Assembly (NCBI GenBank): GCA_023014485.1
Contig: JAJOZX010005539.1
Location: forward strand, 247,448 to 311,447
Direction of reading: 5' to 3'
Length of the DNA stretch: 64,000 nucleotides
Source: Bathynomus jamesi
Taxonomy: Eukaryota; Arthropoda; Malacostraca; Isopoda; Cirolanidae
Shown here: positions 1 through 10,037 of the stretch, in pieces
Numbering within the stretch: the stretch's first letter is position 1
Layout: the number at the start of each line of letters is the position of its first letter
The notes under the pieces: model-generated
What the model was told of the DNA's origin: nothing
What the model saw: only the letters and a program-made list of their open reading frames with translations
The model's database searches: none
Translations under genes and position numbers: made by a program

Positions 1-1
1 A

Positions 2-446
2 TGTGATTAATTTACTGGGTTAAAAACTCAATTAGTCACTTACTGTTAGTTATTGGAGTCTCTGTTCTCCGGTTGTGTAATTGTCGAGAGCGCACTTGGC
101 TGGTGGGGATCTTTTTCGTTGTCTGTTCTCCTCCCTTCCCCTGTTCCGTCCTCTCGCCCCGTTATTCGTTTTCGTACTCTCTGTTCTCCTCTTCGCGGGG
201 CTTTTTCCACCAGCGTAGTCTTGGTTTTTTCCTCGGTTGGTTGAGCGGTAATGTATCTATTACCGAGCACGCTCTTCTCACACAGTATATAAATACTAGT
301 GTGGAGAATAACTCTGGTGAGCAACCAATTGGTTTCATCCACCCAGTTATTGACATAAAAGGAATTTAATAATTGTTAGATTAACTACCTACCTACTCAG
401 TGAACCATTTTCGTTACCTCCCAACTACCCACTCATCAGTTTTCCA
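2..446 (-). repeat. Long terminal repeat copy A of BEL/Pao-type element
   Basis: About 445 bp beginning TGTGATTAATTTACTGGG and ending CAGTTTTCCA, nearly identical to 4636-5077 (a few substitutions and 1-3 bp indels), with TG...CA ends. A TATA-like stretch (TATATAAATAC near 285-295) can be read on either strand. The repeat starts one base inside the window, so its outer flank and any target duplication cannot be seen. Confidence 0.7.
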
Positions 447-686
447 TATACTGGGGGCCCCGGGAGATAAAAATTTTGGTGTCATTGTCACCAATTTTTA
501 TGTCTGAGTGTAGACTAGCTAACTATTTAACTGTAAATGCCTGTTAATCTGATTAACAGTGCCTATCCTCACCTTCTCATGGAGAAGGTGTAGCATTTAA
601 TTAGAAGAGAAAATATACATCCATAGGATGAAACTGTCTATGGTCTTTACCATAAGAAAAGAAAAAGTGAAAGTTAGAAGATAAAA

Positions 687-2834
687 TTACAATTCCCCAG
701 CATCTATTTTTTGTTGTAAAAATAGTCGCGCCTTTAATGCTGTTTGTCGCTGAGGTCTTGTGTCTGTCATTGTTGTAGTAGGATGCGTTACCACTCCTAC
801 TGTCAAAGGAATAGTTACTGGAAGTTCAGTGTCTCCAGTTGTTACTGTCAGTGGAGAAGGTTCTCCAAAGTCCATTGTTTTGGGTCCAGACTCTAAAGGG
901 TACAAAAGAGAAATGTCTCTTGTTGTGTCACCCGTTGAAGTCCTTAATTTGACCACTCTTGTTACCCCGTCTGCCCCTGGTCTGAGTTCTGAAACTCTAG
1001 CCAGAGGCCTGTATTGTCTTGGAGTACTGTCATGTATGAGAACAAGGTCCCCTACCTTAATTGTGTCAGACCAATCCTTCTTAGTCATTTGTTTATGTCT
1101 CTCCCTTAGACCCATCAAGTACTCAGTTTTCCACTGTTTAATGAAATGAGCTTTAACTCTAGTTAAATGTAGTAACTTAGTCTGGAGCTCATCATGTCGT
1201 TGAGTCCAGTTTGGGTCTTCTGAAGAGTCTATATTGTAGTCCGGCAGGAGACTAACTTGTTCTCCCCGAATCAAATGATTTGGAGTTAATGGTTCCGGGT
1301 CATTAATGTTGTCACTCACATAAGTGAGTGGTCTATTGTTAATGATGTTCTCAATCTCAGCCAGGAGAGTGAGCAACCCAAATAAGTGTATCTGTTTTTT
1401 GCCAATTGCTTTCTTCAAGCAATTCTTTACTGTTTGTATATTCCTCTCCCAGATAGAACCATACCAAGGAGAGGCAACCGGAATATACTTCCACCTTATG
1501 TTTGAATTTTGTATATATAATTGTGTGATTTCATCGCTTAACAAGTCGTGGATGACTTGTTCACCAGCCTTGAAATATGTAGCATTGTCAGTCCAAACTG
1601 TCTTGGGTACTGAATGTCGTGCACAGAATCTCTTAAAGACAGCAACAAAAGATTCTGCTGTAAGGTCCTCCACAACATCCAGATAAACAGCTCGTGAGGC
1701 AGCACATGTAAACAGTACAATGTGCATTTTTTGTTCAGTGTCACCCACCCCTACAGTCAATGCTCCTGTATAGTCAATGCCTACAGTCTCAAAGGGTCTG
1801 TTGAGAGTAACTCTCTCCTCTGGCAAAGCAGGAGGATTTGGTTTCCTATAGGGCCTAGCATGAATACGCTTACATGTGACACACTCACTCAGGACTGTTT
1901 TAACAGTGATCCTTCCCTTGGGTATCCAATAAGTTTTTCTTAATGTAGTTAGTGTCTGTGGTACCCCCATATGATATACATCATTGTGTGTTTTTCTGAT
2001 GATTAATGTTGTCAAATAGCTAAATCTAGGTAAAAGGATTGGATGTTTGCTTTTGTATGACAGTTTTGATTTGTCTAATCTCCCTTTACACCTTAGAAGG
2101 CCTTCCTCATCTCTGAACAGGTTTAGATCCACAACTACTGATGGTACAGGTTCTTTTGTTTGTTTCCCATTAGTTAAGAATTCTAACTCTTTATTGTACT
2201 CTTTTTGTTGTGCATGGCCTATCCAGTATTTGGTTGCAACTTCTGTATAATTATGATTGTTAATACAGATTGAATCATGACTGTTAGAAGTTGCATCCAA
2301 ATACCAGTTCATACCTAAAGTTTTAACTCTGTCTGATGGCTCAGTAAGACCATTATTATCCTTTAAAATCTTTTTGTTTAAATCCTCATCATTTGAAATC
2401 CACTCTCTAAGTTCAAAGTTACCTTGTTGCATAATGTTTTGAGAGTGTTCATAGACTTCAGATAATTCAGATTTTGTTGTTGTTGAGCCTATTAGATTGT
2501 CTACGTAAAAATGTTCCTTAAGGAAGTTCAATGTTAAAGAGTTATTAAACTGGTTTAAATGATGTCTAATTGTCAATGCTAATAGGCTAGGTGAGCAATT
2601 GGCTCCAAACAACACAACATTAAATCTATAGGTTATGAACCCTTTATTCAAATCAAATGGATCCTTTAACCATAAGAACCTAAGTTGGTTCTTATCATAT
2701 TCATTTTTAAGATTTATTCTCAAAAATGCCTTTGAAATGTCACTTTGTACAGCATATTTATCTAACCTGAACCTCAGTAAGATCTTCACAAGGTCAGAAA
2801 TGAGATTAGGACCCTCAATCAGGCAATCATTCAA
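687..2834 (-). CDS. BEL/Pao pol fragment: RT palm joined in frame to integrase, no RNase H
   Basis: An open frame of 715 codons. Residues 1-200 match a BEL/Pao reverse transcriptase: QSDISKAF with a catalytic Asp32, FGANCSPSLL, and FYVDNLIGS (109-117), where the usual YVDD has become YVDN. The sequence then passes directly to a retroviral-type integrase: zinc-binding H283/H288 (THNDVYHMG) and C318/C321 (ECVTCKR), catalytic D354 (GIDYTGAL), D416 (WTDNATYF) and E463 (SIWERNIQT), then a C-terminal domain ending about 240 bp from the left repeat. The connection and RNase H region, normally some 250 residues, is absent without loss of frame. Upstream gag and protease are gone. The YVDN change and the deletion argue against an active RT. 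The integrase looks complete. It is probably a decayed element, possibly a cryptic integrase-only ORF. Confidence 0.85.
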   Translation of the reverse strand: MNDCLIEGPNLISDLVKILLRFRLDKYAVQSDISKAFLRINLKNEYDKNQLRFLWLKDPFDLNKGFITYRFNVVLFGANCSPSLLALTIRHHLNQFNNSLTLNFLKEHFYVDNLIGSTTTKSELSEVYEHSQNIMQQGNFELREWISNDEDLNKKILKDNNGLTEPSDRVKTLGMNWYLDATSNSHDSICINNHNYTEVATKYWIGHAQQKEYNKELEFLTNGKQTKEPVPSVVVDLNLFRDEEGLLRCKGRLDKSKLSYKSKHPILLPRFSYLTTLIIRKTHNDVYHMGVPQTLTTLRKTYWIPKGRITVKTVLSECVTCKRIHARPYRKPNPPALPEERVTLNRPFETVGIDYTGALTVGVGDTEQKMHIVLFTCAASRAVYLDVVEDLTAESFVAVFKRFCARHSVPKTVWTDNATYFKAGEQVIHDLLSDEITQLYIQNSNIRWKYIPVASPWYGSIWERNIQTVKNCLKKAIGKKQIHLFGLLTLLAEIENIINNRPLTYVSDNINDPEPLTPNHLIRGEQVSLLPDYNIDSSEDPNWTQRHDELQTKLLHLTRVKAHFIKQWKTEYLMGLRERHKQMTKKDWSDTIKVGDLVLIHDSTPRQYRPLARVSELRPGADGVTRVVKLRTSTGDTTRDISLLYPLESGPKTMDFGEPSPLTVTTGDTELPVTIPLTVGVVTHPTTTMTDTRPQRQTALKARLFLQQKIDAGEL

Positions 2835-2891
2835 CCTGTGTTTATCACTGTCTTTGAGGCTACAGTTATATTAAAGTTCTGTAATATAGGT

Positions 2892-3083
2892 CAGTGGTTC
2901 CCAACCGGTTTTGGCTTATGGCCCCCTTAAGAACCTTTTTTTTTCCTGTGGGCCCCATAAGCATTATTTTCAGTAGGTAATATGCAGATTTAACTCTATT
3001 TACAAAATAACATTTTCCTGTGGCCCCCTTCAAATGTGCCATGGCCCCCATGGAGCCATATGGCCCCCGGTTGGGAAACACTG
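2892..3083. mobile_element. hAT-type MITE with 8-bp target duplication
   Basis: Inverted ends CAGTGGTTCCCAACCGG and CCGGTTGGGAAACACTG flank 192 bp with no coding capacity. The direct repeat ATATAGGT occurs at 2884-2891 and 3084-3091. The 8-bp duplication and CAGTG-type ends fit the hAT superfamily. It lies just upstream of the BEL pol fragment. Confidence 0.85.
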
Positions 3084-3221
3084 ATATAGGTGTTCATGTA
3101 TTACAGTTGGTCACATTTGATTCTACAGTATCAAGTTTTGTCTGTTTTGCTGTAGCTAGTTGGTCTCTGGGAACAGTCTTTGGTTTATCCAGTCTGGGTC
3201 TTATTTTGTATTGTTTGGTCT

Positions 3222-3860
3222 CTGGCCAAGGGAGGCCATAAGACCCTTGTAATAGTTTTCCTTATGGCCAAGGTAGGCCATAAGACAATGTTTAGCCCAT
3301 GGCCAAGGTAGGCCAAAAGACCAAGGCTCATTGTTTGGGCTATGGCCACAGTAAGCCACAAGACCAAGGTTCAATTGTTTTGGCCCATGGCTGAGGTAGG
3401 CCATAAGACCCTTGTTGTTTGGCCCATGGCCAAGGTAGGCCATAAGACCCTTGTTGTTTGGCCCATGGCCAAGGTAGGCCATAAGACCTTTATTGTTTGG
3501 CCCATGGCCAAGGTAGGCCATAAGACCTTTATTGTTTGGCCCATGGCCAAGGTAGGCCATAAGAGACCTTATTGTTTGGCCCATGGCCAAGGTAGGCCAT
3601 AAGACCTTTATTGTTTGGCCCATGGCCAAGGTAGGCCATAAGACCTTTATTGTTTGGCTCATGGCCACAGTAGGCCATAAGACCAAGGTTCAGTGTTTGG
3701 GCTATGGCCAAAGTATGCCATAAGACCAAGGTTCAGTGTTTGGGCTATGGCCAAAGTATGCCATAAGACCAAGGTTCAGTGTTTGGGCTATGGCCAAAGT
3801 ATGCCATAGACCAAGGTTCAGTGTTTGGGCTATGGCCAAAGTAGGCCATAAGACCCTTTT
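3222..3860. repeat. 39-bp minisatellite (about 15-16 units, degenerate at edges)
   Basis: Tandem copies of a 39-bp unit containing GGCCCATGGCCAAGGTAGG followed by CCATAAGAC. The central copies (about 3400-3660) are nearly identical and the outer ones diverge (GGGCTATGGCCAAAGTATGC form). Because 39 is a multiple of three, long frames with a 13-residue repeat (GLMAYLGHGPNNK on the minus strand) stay open on both strands. I regard these as repeat by-products and not genes. Confidence 0.88.
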
Positions 3861-4635
3861 GAGTAACCCATGCAATCCTTGCTTATGTTCAGATAGGTTG
3901 AGTGTATTTGTGGCACATGTAAAGAGTACAGTGTATATATACATATATATACACACAGATTGCAAGGAATGCATGTGCCTGTTGAAAAAATCTGTTGAGT
4001 GGTTCTTCCTTAAAAGAAGAATTGGTGCTTGAGTTGTATGCATTTTAAATGCTTGTTCACTAATGTTGTTTAACTGGGGATCGTAATGAAATATAGGACA
4101 AGAAGAAATTACCAGAGAAGAGAGATCACAGACAAAACAGTCAAGTTTTAAATTTGGTTTAATCCCCACCCAGTACTTATGTGTCACTCAGGTCTAAGCT
4201 TATAAGAGAATGAGACTCCTTAAATGTAAATGTTTCCTAGTTAGGCCCTAGGTTGTAGACCTAATTAGGCTTGATTAGGTTAGGCTTAGGCTTAGGCTTA
4301 GGCTAGACCATTTAGCCTAATTCTGCAATTTTTTGTTAAGTAAGGTTAGGGTTTGTAAATTCCCCACACACGGACCACCAATGCGAAAAATGCTGTGTAT
4401 GAATTGGTCCAGAACTAACCCACCCCTTATATCTCCAGTCTAACTATAGAGTAGATCAAGTCTAGCCTAGAGATTCCGGAAATGGTCCAGAGCGGGCAGA
4501 TAAATTGAGGTCCACAGTAGGATTCCTCACCAAGTTAGGTTAGGGCAATCTACCTTCACCTTTGTTAAGCTATGAGTTGATGCTGGGTCTTAGGCCACAA
4601 TGTAGGCCTAATTTGTCTGACCCAGCTTAATTTAA
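3861..4635. other. Non-coding spacer inside the left element
   Basis: No gene recognised. It contains a short TA/CA microsatellite (about 3935-3958) and a run of TTAGGC hexamers (about 4262-4305). It joins the minisatellite to the right LTR-like repeat. Confidence 0.5.
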
Positions 4636-5077
4636 TGTGATTAATTTACTGGGTTAAAAACTCAATTAGTCACTTACTGTTAGTTATTGGAGTCTCTGTT
4701 CTCGGTTGTGTAATTGTCGAGAGCGCACTTGGCTGGTGGGGATTCTTTTTCGTTGTCTGTTCTCCTCCCTTCCCCTGTTCCGTCCTCTCGCCCCGTTGTT
4801 CGTTTTCGTACTCTCTGTTCTCCTCTTCGCGGGGCTTTTTCCACCAGCGTAGTCTTGGTTTTTTCCTCGGTTGGTTGAGCGGTAATGTATCTATTACCGA
4901 GCACGCTCTTCTCACACAGTATATAATATAGTGTGGAGAATAACTCTGGTGAGCAACCAATTGGTTTCATCCACCCAGTTTTGACATAAAAGGAATTTAA
5001 TAATTGTTAGATTAACTACCTACCTACTCAGTGAACCATTTTCGTTACCTCCCAACTACCGACTCATCAGTTTTCCA
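4636..5077 (-). repeat. Long terminal repeat copy B of BEL/Pao-type element
   Basis: A 442-bp copy of the repeat at 2-446 with the same TG...CA ends. Differences are scattered single bases and 1-3 bp indels, so the two copies are roughly 97% similar by eye. The left and right flanks show no 4-6 bp duplication. Confidence 0.7.
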
Positions 5078-6122
5078 TACGAGAGATCCCCCCCTCCTCC
5101 CTGCACTTCTTCTCGAACTGTTCCCCCAGCTCTCTCATCAACTTCTCCTGTGCTCTCTTGACCTTGCTCTTATCAATCACTTTACTTGTATTGTCTTCTG
5201 TGATGTTCCTGCGTCAATCAGAGCTGCTGTTGCTATCGCTGCAGTGGCCTCAGCCCTATGCCATACTTACACTAGGCAAGGGCAATGTTTTTGAATCTCA
5301 TCATAGTTTTTCTGTACCTTTGCCGAAGCTGCTGGCTCAGGGTCACCTCTGAGAAAGGTGGCTCAGAAAATGCCTTATGCGCGCCAGAAAACCGTCAAAT
5401 ATTTCATATACCAAACTGTATGTAATTACAATTAAGTGGAATGGCACACCTTTTTATTTGAGTATTTAAATATTATTATTATTATATGAATTACATTATA
5501 TGTGTTTATATGAATTAGTTAGAACAATGCTCTATGAGAGATAACGTGAGCAGCCATGATAGAAAACGTGAGAAGACATATTCTGGGGTAACTACAATAG
5601 TAAAATAATCAACAATTTAATAATAATCAACTGCAAAATGATGTAGGTTAGGGTTATCAGAATTAAATATTTTCTTCAGAATTGTGTTCTATACACCAAC
5701 ATATGTCATTTGAACACCCCTCTCCATTGATTTAAAAAAAATGCATAGTATGACCCGCCCTAAATTGGTGAAGTGAGAGCTACTGTAATTAGATGATCAG
5801 TCAATCACTGCCCAGTGGCTGTTATTTATTTTTTTAGTAGGTTCAGAATCCCAGCTGAGCCCTGAACGGCCAAGCTCTGAAGGGCCCGTTCAACCTACAG
5901 CCCAAGTTAAGTTAGACTAAAACTTACGGACTTGGAGGTCCTATTAGGTCCTACCTCAGGGGTGCTGACTCGATGTAGGCCTACCTTAGGCCTCGGTTGC
6001 ATAAAATTAAGATAAAAACAAAAGGGGCACTATTTATGGTCTTCTTTCTAAACCTTGCAACAACACACAACCTGCACCATTGCACGATGCAACAATCTTG
6101 TATCTAAACAACCAAACTGAAT
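5078..6122. other. Intergenic sequence, no gene recognised
   Basis: Two short plus-strand frames (5031-5294 and 5158-5352) and a charged minus-strand stretch (about 5085-5215, including KVIDKSKVKRAQEKLMRE) are seen, but stops lie close on every side. AT-rich sequence follows to 5800. Nothing can be assigned with confidence. Confidence 0.4.
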
Positions 6123-6439
6123 TGCAAGAGAGATCTCTATAAGACCACGCCCTGTAAGTGCCGCATTCAACAAACGAGTAGGAAGGACGCGCAGTGCCCC
6201 AAAAAATGATGCCACAAGAGTGCCCAAACAATGATGCCACAAGAGTGCCCAAACAATGATGCCACAAGAGCCCAAAAATGCTAGTTCTAAATTAAGTGAA
6301 TTTTTCACTAACCTTACAATTATGAGATGGATATATATACACCTTAACTTAATATATACAAGCAATGCTGCATCAATCAGCTTAGTCATCATATCGCCTT
6401 GGGACAACAATGGCTCTTCCTCTTCTAGATTTTCTAACA
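6123..6439 (-). repeat. 317-bp LTR-like direct repeat, left copy
   Basis: In minus orientation it starts TGTTAGAAAATCTAG and ends CTCTCTTGCA, giving TG...CA ends. It is repeated at 8053-8952, where a palindromic element is inserted. It directly abuts the RNase H frame of the BEL/Pao fragment. It contains a short internal tandem (about three copies of a unit with AATGATGCCACAAGAGTGCC). Confidence 0.65.
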
Positions 6440-8057
6440 CTTAATGGTGTCTGTAAATCTATATACCCATGCTCTCACTCTTAACAACCTTTTCAGACTG
6501 CTAATGTCCTCAAGCCTCAATATGGGGTCCTGCTGCATAATTTGACAACTGTTCACAGTGCATTTTCTCATTTCACTTACCCATTCTTCTTCAGCCTGGC
6601 ATTCTCCTACAATAGTCTGATCAGAAGGCCAATTTTCACTTCCAAGTTTTAGCCACTCTGGCCCATTCCACCACAAACTTGACTGTGCAAGATCTTTCAC
6701 TGAAATTGCTCGTGTTGGTAAATCAGCTGGGTTTTGGGTGCCTGGACAATGCTTCCATTGCTTTGGATCTGTGTGTGCTTGAATTTCCTCCACCCTATTG
6801 GCAACAAATGGTTTCCATTTCCTTGCCTGGCTTCTTAACCAGTGCCAAACTATAGTGGAGTCTGTCCAATAATAGCTTGGAATTTCATAAAGGCCCAAAG
6901 ATTTTTGCACTGTAACTGCAAGCCGACTAGCAATAACTGCACCCATCAATTCTAACCTTGGAATAGAAAGCCTTTTCAAAGGTGCTACTCTGCCCTTTGC
7001 AGCAACCAACCTGCAACTTACTTCCTCTTGCAATGTGCCTCTTATATAAATACAAGTTGCATAGGCTTCCTCACTTGCATCACAAAAGATGTGCAGCTCC
7101 AAATTATCTGGACTATTGTTCAACTCTCCAAAGTACCATCTTGAGATTTCAACGTCCCCAAGATGTGCCAATTCTTTGAACCAATATTTCCACTTTACCA
7201 CCATATGATCAGGTAACTCTTGATCCCAACCAAGTCCAATTTCTCAGAGGCTCTGAAACCAAATTTTTTATTTTATCACAAATGGAGCCAGGAATCCAAA
7301 AGGATCAAAGACCTTCGAAGCCAAATTAAGAGCTGTACGTTTTGTCCACCTTGTCTCTCTCAGCCAGCTCTACTAAGGATTTCCCATTGAAGGTAAACAA
7401 ATCCTCTCCTTGCTGCCAAACAATGCCTAGCACCTTGGTGTCTATGGCCCACAACTCCTTAATTCCAGAATCCTCAATACTTTCTGCTGCATCAGGTCCT
7501 ACACAGGACTGACTCATAAACTGTTGTAACTGAGAATGATTGGTCTGCCATTTCTAAGCTCCATGCCAGCCTCCCTCATTATAGCTCTACCCTCCCTGAA
7601 TATCTGTTTATCCATTTCTGTATTTTTTCTTTATGTGTTCAATAGTATTAGGATAGACTTCAGAATATTTCTTAAAATGGTACTGCATAGTGGCTGCCAA
7701 CAGAAATGGACTAGAGCTGAGGCCAAACAACACTGACTTCATTCTATATGCTTGAACTTTAGGTTCATTTTCCAACAAGTCTTTTGTATCCACCCACAGA
7801 TACCTTACTGCATCTCTGTCCTCTGGTTTTAACTTTATCCTCGAAAAGGCTTGCTTCACATCTGCAGTCAAAGCTACTCTACCAAACCTGAATCTCAGTA
7901 ACAAGGAAAATAAATCTGCATTTAAATTTGGCCCAGCATCCAAACAGTCATTCAAGGACACACCACCTTTGTCCTTGGCTGAGCCATCAAAAACTACTCT
8001 CAGTTTGGTGGCAGTTTTGTCTCGCCGTACCACTGCATGGTGTGGCAGATAATGCAA
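6434..8057 (-). pseudogene. BEL/Pao RT-RNase H pseudogene
   Basis: Read from 8057 down. A 149-codon frame (8057-7608) carries the RT start: LPHHAVVRRDKTATKLRVVF, DGSAKDKG, DAGPNLNADLFSLLLRFRFG, the first catalytic motif TADVKQAFSRI and SVLFGLSSSPF. The next piece (7517-7326, GIKELWAIDTKVLGIVWQQG) is the connection segment. A third frame (7204-6434) holds the RNase H: HIFCDASEEAYAT, PRLELMGAVIASRLA, YYWTDSTIVWHWL and CPGTQNPADLPTR. Frameshifts or stops separate the three, and the YVDD part is lost. It is unrelated in detail to the pol at 687-2834, so it is a different BEL lineage. Confidence 0.82.
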
Positions 8058-8952
8058 GAGAGTTCTCTACAAGACCACGCCCTGTAAGTGCCGCATTCAA
8101 CAAACGAGTAGAAAGGACGCGCCAGTGGCTCCCCCCCCCCCAAAATGATGCCACAAGAGTACCCAAACAATAACGCCACAAGAGCCCAAAAATGCTAGCT
8201 CTAAATTGAGTGAATTTTTCACTAACCTTACAATTATGAGATGGATATATATATACACACTAGGGTGGATCGATTTTACATTTTTTTCGATTTCCATATT
8301 CTAATAGAGACAAAAACTTGCGCATGCATGGGAAAACAGCCTCTGCAAAATCTTAGCTTAATAGGTAATCATCTTCTGCCCCCGAGAGCGATGAAAATCA
8401 TATTTTAGTAGTCAAAAACGTATTTTTAAACCCTAGCCTAGAGTCATAAAATTTTGCGTGTGTGTTATTTCATGCCTAAGCAACGATATAAATGCTATGG
8501 GAAATATAAATGCATTATTTAAGACAAAGAGCCGATCTGAAAATATGTATAATATACATATTTTCAGATCGGCTCTTTGTCTTAAATAATGCATTTATAT
8601 ATTTCCCATAGCATTTATATCGTTGCTTAGGCATGAAATAACACACACGCAAAATTTTATGACTCTAGGCTAGGGTTTAAAAATACGTTTTTGACTACTA
8701 AAATATGATTTTCATCGCTCTGCCGGGGGCAGAAGATGATTACTTATTAAGCTAAGATTTTGCAGAGGCTATTTTCTCATGCATGCGCAAGATTTTGTCT
8801 CTATTAGAATATGGAAATCGAAAAAAATGTAAAATCGATCCACCCTAATACACACCTTAACTTAATATATACAAGCAATGCTGCATCAATCAGCTTAGTC
8901 GTCATGTCACCTCAGGACAACAATGGCTCTTCCTCTTCTAGATTTTCTAACA
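8053..8952 (-). repeat. 317-bp LTR-like direct repeat, right copy, split by a palindromic element
   Basis: Corresponds to 6123-6439. The repeat sequence runs 8053-8260, is interrupted by a 587-bp insertion, and resumes at 8856. Differences from the left copy include a C-rich run (about 8130-8139). Confidence 0.65.
8261..8847. mobile_element. Ac-like hAT palindromic (fold-back) element, 587 bp
   Basis: The ends are TAGGGTGGATCG and CGATCCACCCTA, with the direct repeat ATACACAC at 8253-8260 and 8848-8855. Almost the whole length is an inverted repeat of two ~285-bp arms meeting near 8554. TAGGG-type ends with an 8-bp duplication fit the Ac branch of hAT. No coding frame is present. Confidence 0.85.
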
Positions 8953-9041
8953 GTGGCCTCCATCCTAAACCCGGCCCTGTCCGGGGTCTCTACAAATCAC
9001 TGCCCAGCCCAGGGGCCCCCACAGACCTAAATCCGGCCCTG
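8953..9041. repeat. hAT-type element end fragment (CCGGCCCTG end)
   Basis: The sequence ends CCTAAATCCGGCCCTG, the reverse of the CAGGGCCGGATTTAGG ends typical of certain hAT MITEs. A similar CCTAAACCCGGCCCTG lies 70 bp to the left in the same orientation. No matching opposite end or target duplication was found, so it is a fragment. Confidence 0.35.
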
Positions 9042-9917
9042 AGTAGCACTAGTAATCGTTGTCGTCGTTGTAGTAATAGTAGTGAAATTAGTAGAAAGAA
9101 AATAAGAAAAAGAAGGAGGAACAGGGTGATTAAATTGTAATACGTCTCTGTTTTTTTTTATTCAATAATATAAAATAGTTTAAAAATACCTCATTAACTG
9201 CACTCACCTTGGGAAAAAAGTCAGAACTTTTATACATCTACTGACGTTTATTTTGTAAAGATATTAATTTAATAAAATTTAATTGAAAAACACTCTTTGG
9301 CCAATTTTTATTCACTACACGTTTGATTAATCAATTTGGTACTTATAGGCCGTAGACAAAATTTAATAAATATGCAGTTGAATTTTACAGGTGTTAGTCG
9401 TTTCCTCTCTCTCTCTTTCCTTATTCCTTCCTGGTTTATTGAGCTGGCAAGAAACCGAAGAATGTGTTGGTCAAAAAGGAAGTTTCATCTGTAAATTATT
9501 TTCGAACAGCATTCGCATAGGAATTACGCGTATAAGATTGTATTTTAATGTGCACAGTTCCTACTTGCTAGTTTCCTAACTTCACACTCCGAAAGTCCTT
9601 AGGGACTACAGTCTATGATTACATTTGTTACAAATGGATAGCTCAATTTAGGAGACTTATGTATATACAAAGTAATGATACAATAGATCCGCTTTTAACG
9701 TCATGAAGAAAGTATCTAACTACGTTCTAAAAAATTTTATAGGGTTGGTGTCCCTAGCAAATTTTCATTTTCGTGATCTGCCAGCTGTAGTGGCTTTGTC
9801 TGAAATGGATTGTTTATATTTTTGAATCTAAAAAACTAAGTCTTCTAATGACCAATTTAGGCAAACCAAAGTCTTGGAATTAATATTACAAATTTGGCTT
9901 ATATTCAGTGAAGTAAT
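9042..9917. other. Upstream region of CK1 alpha
   Basis: AT-rich, no ORF of note. A CT-rich tract (CTCTCTCTCT near 9404-9413) lies about 500 bp before the start codon and may be part of the promoter or 5' UTR. No TATA box or splice site could be assigned with confidence. Confidence 0.4.
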
Positions 9918-10037
9918 ATGTCGGCCTTAATAGCCTGCAGAGAATTTGTGGTCGGGGGAAAGTATAGACTTGTTCGTAAAATTGGGAGTGGGAGCTTCGG
10001 TGATATATATTTGGGTATTAATATAACGAATGGAGAG
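9918..10037 (+). CDS. CSNK1A1: CK1 alpha coding exon 1
   Basis: Encodes residues 1-40: a short N-terminus, then [20 protein letters not shown], the beginning of the kinase domain with the glycine-rich loop. The first ATG in frame (9918) gives an N-terminus of normal CK1 alpha length before GGKY, so it is the natural start. The exon ends after a GAG codon at a GTAAGA donor (10038). Position 32-34 reads LGI where most relatives have LAI. A 5' UTR exon cannot be told from sequence alone. Confidence 0.92.

Larger units (their letters stand above)
2..5077 (-). mobile_element. BEL/Pao-like LTR retrotransposon, rearranged
   Basis: Two similar 445/442-bp direct repeats bracket about 4.2 kb holding a minus-strand RT-integrase frame (687-2834). 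The gag, protease and first part of RT that should lie between the right repeat and the RT are missing. Their place is taken by a 192-bp hAT MITE, a 39-bp minisatellite and unrecognised sequence. No clear primer-binding site or polypurine tract fits the minus orientation. A GC-rich TGGGGGCCCCGGGAGAT just inside the left repeat (452-468) would instead suit a plus-oriented element. The strand given is that of the pol gene. Confidence 0.6.
6123..8952 (-). mobile_element. Second BEL/Pao fragment between direct repeats
   Basis: A minus-strand RT and RNase H segment (6440-8052) is bracketed by 317-bp direct repeats with TG...CA ends. The right repeat touches the RT start (HYLPHHAV) and the left repeat touches the RNase H end, so gag, protease and integrase are all absent. 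No target duplication is seen at the outer ends. Either it is a heavily deleted LTR element, or two copies of a repeat landed in a pol gene. Confidence 0.6.

Noticed and set aside
3201..3686. Frame of 161 codons with a 13-residue repeat on the minus strand
   Set aside because: It is a by-product of the 39-bp minisatellite; equivalent frames are open on both strands and there is no gene-like start or domain.
5031..5352. Two overlapping plus-strand frames and a charged minus-strand peptide right of the LTR-like repeat
   Set aside because: Stops flank them closely and no domain is recognisable. A gag relic was considered but is not supported.
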